Shown: one piece after another, positions 10,031 to 19,464 of the stretch
How positions within the stretch are numbered: position 1 is the first letter of the stretch
Layout of the letters: each line of letters opens with the position of its first letter
Assembly: GCA_004764695.1 (NCBI GenBank)
Contig: SMSO01000034.1
Location: forward strand, 3,542,501-3,606,500
Length of the DNA stretch: 64,000 bases
Source: Schizochytrium sp. TIO01
Lineage: Eukaryota; Sar; Bigyra; Thraustochytrida; Thraustochytriidae
Direction: 5' to 3'
Made by a program: the position numbers and the translations under genes
Notes under the pieces: generated by a model
Seen by the model: the letters and a program-made list of their open reading frames with translations, nothing else
What the model was told of the DNA's origin: nothing
The model's database searches: none

Positions 10031-13000
10031 GAACAAAGCAGGAAACGCTTTCGGGACTTTCGAAACTGACTGAGACGAGAAGGAGAGAAACCAATACTAT
10101 TACTCACAGCTGTGGCGTTCATACTCTACCCAGGAAAAGCAGTCAACCACGCATAGTCGCGAACAGCATGCCTTCCACCTGTTTGCTGACGTGAGAACCT
10201 TAATACCGCATGTTTGAGTGGCAGGATTTTGCGATCCTCAGGCTAATCTAGGTCACTTATTTTAAAGAAAAAGAAACGAACAAAAAATGAAAATGAAAAA
10301 TTCGAGTCCAAGGACAGTTTGATATCAGCTTTGCATATTATAGTTAAAGCAAAATAGTCGCACTGCGGCGTTCAATGTAGCAAGAATTTGATCCCATGCC
10401 AAGCCGGATTGCTAATTAGCGAACAGAATTAATGTTAGCTCTCAGATAGGGTTTCCGATCCAGACCGAGACTGAGAGGTCAGCTACGACGAGTATAAAAC
10501 TCCGCTCAAAAGAAAAGTTGTCTTACAAACGAAAGTAGCAAGGATATGAAATGTAAAATAATCAAGCTTGATTAGGCTTGCATGTTTCTCGAAACTATAT
10601 TATTTGATTATGTGATAACTTCGATGAGCCGCAAAAATAGGAAAATTTTCTTACTCCCTTAGAAAGAGTAAGAAATAAACTCTGGATACTACGCACATAT
10701 ACCTTACAGCGAAAGTTTCCATACCATGAAGAGGGTTCCTTGTGATGTATTAACTAAGTACCACATTTCCACTTGCCATCAAGCCAGTGTCATTTTGCTT
10801 GCAAGTGCTTGTATCTATTCTTCGAATTCTTTAAAGCCCAAATAAGAAAGTCAGTCATCAACTGGTCATTCCGGACATCCAGTGACATCTATACGCTCCA
10901 GTTCCGAAGCCTGCGAACCATCATGGATCATCTCAAGCTCTTATATCCATGACGGTATAGGTAGGCACCTACTACCTAGTCCAAGCAGCACTCTTAACAG
11001 CTGAAGTAGCAGTTCTCATCACCGGCTTTGTGAGGCCTTTCCGACTTCTGCAAGCTCTCAAATGTCGATGTCGCGATCTCATTAAAACCCCACTCTTTTT
11101 GCAAGACAAAATGAAGCACAACCTTCTATTGGCATCGTCGATTCGCATCACGATGACCGTGTTTCTACAATTCATGAGGATGCACAGCTGCCAGCCCCAC
11201 CTCGTCCTGTGCGGTTTGCACCACCTCACGCCAGACAGGTCATCATTAGGTAGGTCCCCCCGCTGCAGAGTAAGAGAAATAAAGACCTTTTGACGTGTGG
11301 CGTCGATCAGGGGAGACAGTGGGCATGCAGAAGAGGAGGGTGACGATGGCTAAGTGCCAACTTTATCTTTTGCTTTTCGTTGGAACGGATGGCCAAATGG
11401 GCTCCAGCGACCGACGGGGGTGTAAAAATGGCCCACTGTTGCTACCTCTACCTACTAAGCTACTAACCTTTGTAAAACAAAAAACCCTATGCATAATATG
11501 ATAGCTTCTCGGAAGAAAGCACAGAGGATACAATACAACAAGAACTCTTTTTGCTTCCTAGGAGATGGGTTTGAGATGGACTATTTTGTCTGCTGTGAAT
11601 AACTGGTCAAACGCAACGGGGCCAGAGGTCAGCCAGAGCGTTCTCTGGATGGGAGTTATCATGTGCCATTGTGGGAAGATGTTGCGGGCTATTTGCGAGC
11701 TGTGTGAGAGTGAATAGTGGAAGCGCAGCTCTGCATAGCCTGAAGACAGCGATAACGATGCTGCTGGCCTCGAATTTTACATTGAATCATCAAAGTTATA
11801 GACAATGGGGCCTTGATGCCTTCAGACGTCATCAGATGTTACACGAATCCTGCATTCGCTCCATAAACTAAAGTATCTATTTTTGAAAAGCTTTGGAGCA
11901 GTTTAGGGATACCAGAATACAGAACTAGAGCCCGTACACTCTTAAATCATAATGAACTTCTCTTGGTACTCTTCAAATAACATCTGTCTACAAACGTAAA
12001 TATATTTCCATAATCGAAACAATTCATCAATGAAAGAAAGGCTAGAGAACGATAAGAATTTAATATATCAAATATACATATATAGTAATTTTCTGGGAAA
12101 TCAACTAGTAGTCTTCTCCAAGATTCAGGATTTGGTTGCCACTGGTTGTGGAAGCAAATAATTTAATTTATAGGCACATCTCTATCTTGGAATTTCCTTT
12201 GCGGAATGATGTTTTGGAGAGCAACAAATATCAGCGGAATATATGGCCTTCGTAACAGATTCAATGGCAATATCTCGGAATACGATGTTACCATGCAGTA
12301 CACTGACACAGTGCATTGCAACAAGAGAGCTCTCGAATAGCTTTGGTTCCCTAGTCACTGTTCTCATGAGGGGAATCTTTTGGTACAGTGTCATCTGAGA
12401 ATATTGTAGCAATAGTGATTCTACCTTGGATCCTGCCGTGGTTCCTCTGAAATGTCCAAGACTGCGACTTACCTCATCGAGAGAATAAGGTCCCTCTAGC
12501 TTGGCTTCTTTTATAGACCACTCTTCTCTAAATCACTTAGGCTCGCGAGCTGCATCGCGATATTCTGATCCTCGAGAGATTAGTCATGATTTAAGTTGTT
12601 ATTATTGCGGTCTCTCTAGCACAACATCAGTGCTCAGATTCACAACATCATCTTGGTTCGAAGTAAATTCTCAGCTATTAATTAATTGAGAACGCGAACA
12701 TCAGCTAATCAAAATGACGCCCAGAAATGCCAGCCATTGATATTCTTCTTCGTCTTTTTCTTATCTTAGCAACGCCACTAGGGAACCCCTCCATTACCAG
12801 TCCCAGATACAACACCGTGACTGTCACAATTTTTCGGAAAAGTCTCCCGATTAATCTTTTATCTTTTGCCTTTTATTTTAAATTGAAAAATAGAATCAGG
12901 ACTGAGCCTAAGAACAAAAAAACCAAAAACAAAAACAATCATACGTCGGCCTAAATACATATTATTTAAAAAAAACAAAAAAACTCATCGCTCCCATAAT

Positions 13001-14780
13001 ACCAGACTGGAGTATCTCCCATCGTTGGCGTGGGTACCACTTAGTACCAAGTTGGTCCTACTAACGCTAAGCTCGTATTATATATTATTAGGAGTGGCAT
13101 GCTCGGTTTCGTTTCTGGTGAAAAAGCCAACAATACGGAATGAAGGCTCTTCTTCCACACAGAGATGCTGCAACTGCGCCTAAACGTGTGGCCCAAAGCC
13201 AGCTAGCTCTCTGCAAGCGAAAGCTTAGAGCAGTGAGGCGGGAGGGCCTCAAGCACAGCTCACAATCCCTTCTAATCAGCTGAAAGGCGAGCCGGGCGGG
13301 CCTCGCGGGGGCAGGCAAATCGTCTCCCGCCGCCATAATCGTCTCAGTACCGTGGAGATCTTGGTCCCACATTACAGAACCTCATCAGGGTCCACCGTTC
13401 TCCCCCAAAAAGAACGGCCGCAAAGATCCGCCTATATTGCACGTAAGCACCGCGGAGCCCAAAGAACACCGGTATCATGGAGCGATGACTATCTTCTTTC
13501 CTTCTTCTTTCTCCTATCTTGGGCTATTAAGGCGGTGGATGTTAAAACTTTCATTCATCTTAACAATACCAGTTATCATGGCACTATGGCGAGTAAGTAT
13601 GATACTAACTCTAACTCTGGATAAGAAAAAAGAAAAACCTGCGTAGGCCCAATTGTTTCTTTACAAATTAATTATGATCTTTCAAAGTGCTTTAGTTGTT
13701 TCTTTATTTCTTCATTTGCTCTGTTTATATGATAGTCACACTCGCAGGCAGTCAGTCAGCTCGCTCGCCGCCAGAACTCCATCCCCGTCAGCCACGAGCA
13801 TCGTCCGCTGCCGCAGGGACGCTGCAGGGCAGCCTCTAGGCCCGCCCGCCGCCACGGTCGCCGATACACCTGGTGCCACGCTGCTGGGAAGCTGGAGAAG
13901 GTTGTGCAGTTGGCGAGCTTCTGCGGCTTCGCTCTCTCTCTCTTTTTCTCTTTTTGAATTCGAATTCAAAGTCGAATTCAACTCCAGTTCAAACTAAAAC
14001 TCGGCTGCTCACCGGTAAGGACGTCGCGCCCGTCTGAGCCTGCGTCAGCTGCAAGCTATAAAGGGAAATTGATCTTGTGGGCGTCGTCGTCATCGTTGCC
14101 GTTGTTGTTGCCGTTGCTTTTACTGCCGCTGTTTGAGCGCTGAGTTTCCTTCGTCTTCATCTTCGTCCTCGATCTCTTGGCCTTGTTTGGCTTCAGAGGC
14201 CGTCGCACGTGTACAGAAGGTCTGTTCGTTTGTGAGTTTTCCGGGTCGATTCGATTGGTCAGCGAGACAGTCAACTGGTCAGAAGTAGCTCAGGTCGTGG
14301 GAAATAGCCTCGAGGTCGTCGCGCGAACTGTGGTAACTCAAAGCGAGCTGGGGCTTGCCTGCGCTTAGACAAGAAGTTTTCTGTAACTGTCTTGACATTT
14401 CCTAAAGAGCAAGAGGAATATTATCTGCCTGTGCGTATTGTTTGTGCGAAGACATCGCCCTTCTGACCTCTTCTTCAGGTGTTGACGGGTGACACACATT
14501 TCAAGTTTGTGAATCTTTCTCCATATTATAATATAATATATACGCCGGCCGCGAGCGGAACAACTGCGGATCGGAGCCAATTCGCCAGTACTTTCTTTTG
14601 TTGGAGACAGAGCTCCAAAACCAAACACAAGTTGAGAGATCCGTACACGGCGCAGGGAAGTAAACAAAAAGGCGATTGAGTCATCATCTCGTTCATCTTA
14701 ACTGTTATTTTTGAAGAAGGAAATATACAATCAAAAAAATAGTGTAGTCAAGAAAGCAAAGTCCAAGGGCTTTGAGCAAA
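10031..14780. other. Gene-poor 4.7-kb region
   Basis: No recognisable gene. It contains GGTA/TACC motifs at 10954-10980 and near 11246-11257, and a related tract near 11441-11467. The left 3 kb are AT-rich. From about 13,700 to 14,370 the DNA becomes GC-richer with CpG-rich stretches, triple GAATTC repeats near 13,957-13,980 and a TATAAAG at 14057-14063, which suggests the promoter and leader of the actin-regulator gene that starts at 14781. All frames here are under 115 codons and mostly lack a good ATG or sensible composition. Confidence 0.5.
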
Positions 14781-17318
14781 ATGGAACATGTTGTCTATGA
14801 TCCGGTAGACCAAAAGCCGATGAAGCCGTCCGAGGCATACGCAACCTCGGATAACTTGTACTTTGCCTCGCTTGAGACACAGCAAATGTACTATCATCTC
14901 ATCGATAAAGGCTTCGAGGTTGTGGTAGAAGGAGGTAAACCGATTTTAAGGCCAGCTCAGGCGAAACGTATTTGGACCAAAGATATGAACCTGAGTAGGT
15001 CAAGCAAAGATGGCCACTATGTCCAGAGCGGTCTGGAGCCTGGCACATATACCTTTCAAGCCGAAGCACCCGATGTACACTCCTTGCTTGGATCACGTAA
15101 ATGTACGGGCACACTTCAGGTCACCTCGGGAGATGGGCGTAACAAAATTGTCCAAGCAAACTTCAATCTTGGCAAGGATTCGCAGATGTGGTCCCAGAAG
15201 TTTAGCGTTGAGGTGGAGCAACAAAATGCTACGATGGTTGTGGATTTCATAAACGCATCTTCTTTTGGTAAATCAATGAACGCTCACGCATCGTTGGATT
15301 TTCTTCCACTCTCCAAGTCAAAGAAGGATATGATCGAGGCTCGCCGAAAGTCTACCGCAGTGGCTAGAAACGGAGAGTATGTTGTGGAGCTCACCAAAGG
15401 TACTACAGGTGTAGGTATGACCTTGTCATGGGATAACCGCATCAAATCAGTGCTTATCCGCACAATTGAGGAGAATGGTGCTGCGCAGCGTACGCACAAG
15501 CTCAAGGTCGGTGATCGCATCAAAGGTATCCAGGGCCAGCGAGTGGATACCCTATCTTTCAAGGATGTTATTAAAATGCTCCGTAACATTCCTACCACTG
15601 TGGTTCTCCTCATGGAGGCCGCCCCGCCTGGCTTCAAAATGGAGGAAAAGAAACCTGGACGCAGGGTTCGACGTATAGACGCCCCGCCCCGGCCTCCTCG
15701 AGCTGCTCCGCCCGCTCGTCAAGGTGCACCCGCTGCCGCAGGAGGTCCAGCTCCTCCAGCTCCTCCACCTCCATCGAGAGCGAGTGGTGTGCCTCAGGTT
15801 CCGAGCACCCCAAGCCAACCACAGATGCCCCCCGCCATTCCAATTAACAGAACTCCTGCACCTCCGCCGCAACCTCAGGCCCGCACTCCTCCTCCCCCGC
15901 CCGTGAACACAAGTTCGGCCACTGGGGTTGCCGCAGCTGCCGCTGCTCTTGCTCAGGAGAAGAACGACTCCCCGCTGTCTCGAGATAATTCCATGAAGCG
16001 GCGATCCCGTCCTCCTCCACCCTCGAGACCTCGTCGCCCAAGCACACCAACAAGGCCTGCCGCATCCAAGTCTTTCTCCAGCAGCACGGCAGCAACAGCC
16101 CCCCCTCCCCAGCCGCCAGCACCACCCTCAAGGCCGGCAATGCCGTCATCTGCGGCATCCACAGTCTCGGCGCCTCCTCCTCCGACAAGAGCTCCGCCGC
16201 GGTCAAGCTCTGGCCGAAATCTCGTGCCACCACCCCCTCCGACTCTCTCAACTTCACAATCTTCACTTGGAAGCCAAAACTCTGCTCGTTCTGCGCCGCC
16301 TCCGCCTCCTGTGCCCTTGCACGCAACGTCCTCCAGCACAATGCCTCCACAGCCACCGACAAGAGTTCCCTCGATGCGTGGACCACCGCCGCCTGTGCCA
16401 GCGCCTGCTGCCTCTTCCTCAGCTCCTGCTCCCAGTGCGGGCAACGATGGCTTCGACAAGTACAGGCAAATGCTCAAGGTCGGCCTACCAGAAGGCGCTG
16501 TGCGCAACAAGGCGGCCCAAGATGGCGTGATGTTGCCTGATAGCTTCTTCTCTGGCGCGGGAGACCAGTCTGCAGCACCTGCAGCACCTGCAGCACCGGC
16601 GCCCCCGACGAGAACAGCAGCACCGCCACCACCGACGAGAACAGCAGCACCGCCACCGCCACCAGTGCAAAGCTCTGGAGGAGCACAAGATGCGGGAACG
16701 GCCCTTCCGCCAGGATATGAAAAGTATTCGCGCATGCAAAAGGCTGGACTGCCGGAAGGGGCAATTCTACAGGCTATGGCGAGAGATGGAGTTCAGCCTC
16801 CACCTGGATTTGGAGCACCAATGGCGGCAAGCGCGGCCCCGGCTGCATCAAGAGCCCCGCCGCCGCCGACACCAACGCCGAGCGCAGGAGGAGCTGGAGC
16901 ACCGGGAGGACTTCTTGCGCAGATTCAACAGGGAACACACCTCAAGAAGGCAGAAGCACCGCCTCCACCTCAGTCATCGTCTTCAGCTTCGGGTGGCGGG
17001 GGCAACGATCTGCTATCGGCGATTCAGAATGGAGTCAAGCTCAAGAAAGCAGCACCTCGCGAAGAAATACCAAATGGAGCAGCTGCGCCCTTGAACCCGC
17101 TTTTGGCAGCTTTACAGAATGCCAAGAAGGAAAATCTTCGCCACGTCGATGTGGACAAAGTGCAGGAGGAGCGTCGTACCTCGGTTGCACGTGGCAGCGC
17201 TGTTGGAGGAAACCCCATGTCTGCCATTGCGCAGGCTCTCGACGCCCGCAGAGACCAGATTGTGGGTGGTGATAGCAGTGATGAAGAATGGAGTGATAAC
17301 GATGAGTGGGCCCTCTAA
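14781..17318 (+). CDS. WASP-like Arp2/3 activator with PDZ, polyproline, WH2 and acidic tail
   Basis: An 845-residue protein that by its C-terminus is an actin nucleation-promoting factor. Residues 1-190 are an unrecognised, probably beta-rich region, not an obvious WH1. A PDZ domain follows at about 197-280, with loop VGMTLSW and later KVGDRIKGI. About 260 residues of polyproline come next (PPPPP runs, profilin/SH3 type). Two related motifs near 553-590 and 645-673 (KYRQMLKVGLPEGAV and KYSRMQKAGLPEGAI) resemble the CCDC53/WASH-subunit motif. WH2 actin-binding motifs are LLAQIQQGTHLKKA (about 709-722) and LLSAIQNGVKLKKA (about 743-756), with a possible degenerate third near 771-788. The end, from PMSAIAQALDARR, matches the central region of N-WASP and is followed by a Ser/Asp/Glu-rich tail with two tryptophans (DEEWSDNDEWAL). 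The architecture is unusual; the NPF function is an inference from these motifs. Confidence 0.9.
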   Translation: MEHVVYDPVDQKPMKPSEAYATSDNLYFASLETQQMYYHLIDKGFEVVVEGGKPILRPAQAKRIWTKDMNLSRSSKDGHYVQSGLEPGTYTFQAEAPDVHSLLGSRKCTGTLQVTSGDGRNKIVQANFNLGKDSQMWSQKFSVEVEQQNATMVVDFINASSFGKSMNAHASLDFLPLSKSKKDMIEARRKSTAVARNGEYVVELTKGTTGVGMTLSWDNRIKSVLIRTIEENGAAQRTHKLKVGDRIKGIQGQRVDTLSFKDVIKMLRNIPTTVVLLMEAAPPGFKMEEKKPGRRVRRIDAPPRPPRAAPPARQGAPAAAGGPAPPAPPPPSRASGVPQVPSTPSQPQMPPAIPINRTPAPPPQPQARTPPPPPVNTSSATGVAAAAAALAQEKNDSPLSRDNSMKRRSRPPPPSRPRRPSTPTRPAASKSFSSSTAATAPPPQPPAPPSRPAMPSSAASTVSAPPPPTRAPPRSSSGRNLVPPPPPTLSTSQSSLGSQNSARSAPPPPPVPLHATSSSTMPPQPPTRVPSMRGPPPPVPAPAASSSAPAPSAGNDGFDKYRQMLKVGLPEGAVRNKAAQDGVMLPDSFFSGAGDQSAAPAAPAAPAPPTRTAAPPPPTRTAAPPPPPVQSSGGAQDAGTALPPGYEKYSRMQKAGLPEGAILQAMARDGVQPPPGFGAPMAASAAPAASRAPPPPTPTPSAGGAGAPGGLLAQIQQGTHLKKAEAPPPPQSSSSASGGGGNDLLSAIQNGVKLKKAAPREEIPNGAAAPLNPLLAALQNAKKENLRHVDVDKVQEERRTSVARGSAVGGNPMSAIAQALDARRDQIVGGDSSDEEWSDNDEWAL

Positions 17319-17739
17319 GCTGGACCCCCTGTTCGTGGTCAAAAGGGCGTATTCTGCTTGCTTGGTTTCTCCCAAATATAATTTTGACTTTTTCATCTGC
17401 CACTTCATATTATTCGCAAAACACATAGAAAATCCTATAAAAAATGAATTACCTACCATTCTTCTAATGCTCATGTTCATGACTTAATTCTGGAGAAGTC
17501 TATGCCTATGAATTGCAAGATACCTATTTGTCTACAAAGAATACTTTCTTCTAGAGTGAAGTGGGGATTGGATAGAATTCAAGGTATGAAAAAGCTTTGG
17601 TAGCTTCAGAACGAGAACAACTTATCATGAGTATGTGCATATAGCTAGGGCAGACAAACAAGAAGTGAAAAGTGAGCAATTTCTGCCTTTGCCCAAACTA
17701 TTCAGGATGTATCGATTTAATTTCAAATTATGTCTAAAT
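17319..17739. other. Convergent 3' intergenic spacer
   Basis: About 420 bases between convergent genes. AT-rich, with no gene or repeat of note. Confidence 0.5.
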
Positions 17740-19464
17740 TCATCCACAACGACCACCAGCACACCCACCCTTCTGCACATAGTCCTCGCCTGAGCGAGTT
17801 GTGATGGTGAGATCAACAAATGCTTCAGCATTCGTAGGGTGAATACCTAATACACGGTCATATAGGTCTTCTTTGGTAGCACCGAGATTGACTGCAAGAG
17901 CAAGGCCTTGCATAGTCTCACCAGCTGCAGGTCCAACAAAATGAAGACCTACTACCTTTTGCTCTGAAGGATCATCTCCCCCGCGCAGACATACCACCTT
18001 GGCCATGCACTGGCGTGGGTATTCAGTTCCATCATGTGACGTACGGTGTGTTGCAGAGATATGCAAGCTCTGCCATTCCATAATGTAGGTCTCCACATTT
18101 TCAGGACCAAGTTGTTCACATGCGGCCTCCTCACCAAGGCCCACACGGCCATACTCAATTGGCGTGAAGACTGTGCTTGGGACCATAAGGCTTGCAGCGG
18201 CGCTTACACCAATGAACTCGCTCACTGCGGTTTGTAAAAACTTATTCTTGCGCTTACCCTCAACAGGCGCAAGCATGTCTACAAGAACATCAGCTTGACG
18301 AATTGCAACAGGTGTTAGCTCGGGCATATCCAATGGGGTAAGAGCACAATCACCAAGAGCATAGATACCGGCCTGCGTTGTTTTAAATTGGTCATCTACT
18401 ACAATCTTACCCGACACGGAGTCAACTTTGATATTTACCTGCTCCAAGCCCAGACTGGCCACCTCCGGTGCTCGGCCTGTGCCAAATAGAACAGTGTCAA
18501 ATTCCTCTTCGTACTGAAATCCCATGCTATCTTCCATAGTCACGCGAATAGGACCATCCTCCTTTGTTCGTTCAAGTTTCACAGGTTGGGCCTGCTCTAC
18601 CTTCGCTCCATGTGCTTGCAGCAGTTCAAGTACTTTCCCGGCACATTGCCTGTCAAAAGCTGCCCCCCTGAGTGCTTTGCTGCGCACTGCCACAGTTGTA
18701 TCAAGCCCTAGGCCTGCAAGAAACCCCGCAATCTCTAGTGAAACATAAGAGCCTCCTACGCAAAGTGTACGTCCTGGAGACCTGGCTAGCGAGAAGATAT
18801 CGTCGCTTGTGACTCCGAACTCCTTCGCTCCTGGCACGTGGTCAGGGACTTTCGGGCGACCTCCCATCGCTAGAATGACGCCCTTTCGAGCCTCCATCTT
18901 GATGTTTTCGCCCGAGTTATGGTCCAGCAACACATTCTTAGCGCCGCCTTCAATCTGCAGACCCACTGCTCTAGATCTCACAAGCTGTACGTTTTTGTCA
19001 AGGCCAGAGGCGTACGAAAAGCTAAGTGATTTGACATGGTTTTGGACAGTCTTCACAATGTCATTCCAATCGCTTTGAAAATGTTCTCCGTCCCGAATTT
19101 CGCCTTGATCAGAACTGGCACTGAGGACCTTGGCAAGACCAAACGCAGCACCGTCAAGCAAAACATCGTCGCGAAGAGTAGCAGCGCGGTGAAAGAGATA
19201 CTTTGGAATGCAACCGACGTTGACACAGGTGCCACCGAAGCCGTAAGAAGTACCGCGGTCCGAAGGTCGAACGTGGTCCAAGAGTGCTACCTCAAAGCCA
19301 CGTTGAGCAAGGTTATTCGCACAAGCAATACCTCCAGAACCACCACCAACAACCACGTAATCAACGGCGGAAGGAAGAGCAGGACCCTGCAAAGCGGCAC
19401 CTAGGTCTAGACCGCCACCAGTGAAGAGGCCGCGCCGAGCAAGAGATGCTCCGTGGCGAAGCAT
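17740..19464 (-). CDS. High-molecular-weight thioredoxin reductase, Cys-only C-terminus
   Basis: An FAD- and NADPH-dependent disulfide reductase of 574 residues. The FAD-binding VVGGGSGGIACA is at about 38-49, the active disulfide CVNVGC at C80/C85, an NADPH-site VGGSYVSLE near 256-264, the second FAD motif ALGDC, and the catalytic base motif GIHPTNAEAF near the end. The protein finishes GGCAGGRCG, a second redox pair C568/C573 separated by four residues. That flexible tail is the mark of large thioredoxin reductases rather than glutathione reductases, and its spacing matches the apicomplexan (Plasmodium) enzyme rather than the animal GCUG selenocysteine tail. The first 20 residues (MLRHGASLARRGLF) are basic and hydroxylated, suggesting a mitochondrial presequence. 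Convergent with the actin-regulator gene. Confidence 0.95.
   Translation of the reverse strand: MLRHGASLARRGLFTGGGLDLGAALQGPALPSAVDYVVVGGGSGGIACANNLAQRGFEVALLDHVRPSDRGTSYGFGGTCVNVGCIPKYLFHRAATLRDDVLLDGAAFGLAKVLSASSDQGEIRDGEHFQSDWNDIVKTVQNHVKSLSFSYASGLDKNVQLVRSRAVGLQIEGGAKNVLLDHNSGENIKMEARKGVILAMGGRPKVPDHVPGAKEFGVTSDDIFSLARSPGRTLCVGGSYVSLEIAGFLAGLGLDTTVAVRSKALRGAAFDRQCAGKVLELLQAHGAKVEQAQPVKLERTKEDGPIRVTMEDSMGFQYEEEFDTVLFGTGRAPEVASLGLEQVNIKVDSVSGKIVVDDQFKTTQAGIYALGDCALTPLDMPELTPVAIRQADVLVDMLAPVEGKRKNKFLQTAVSEFIGVSAAASLMVPSTVFTPIEYGRVGLGEEAACEQLGPENVETYIMEWQSLHISATHRTSHDGTEYPRQCMAKVVCLRGGDDPSEQKVVGLHFVGPAAGETMQGLALAVNLGATKEDLYDRVLGIHPTNAEAFVDLTITTRSGEDYVQKGGCAGGRCG

Noticed and set aside
15844-16735. 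Long minus-strand frames (180 and 260 codons) opposite the polyproline region
   Set aside because: Repetitive Gly/Ala/Val products are the reverse reading of proline-rich codons; no independent evidence.
17740-17745. TGA after the final Gly of thioredoxin reductase as a selenocysteine codon
   Set aside because: Reading through would add Sec and Ile before TAG, which does not give the Gly-Cys-Sec-Gly tail; a complete Cys pair is already present with apicomplexan spacing.
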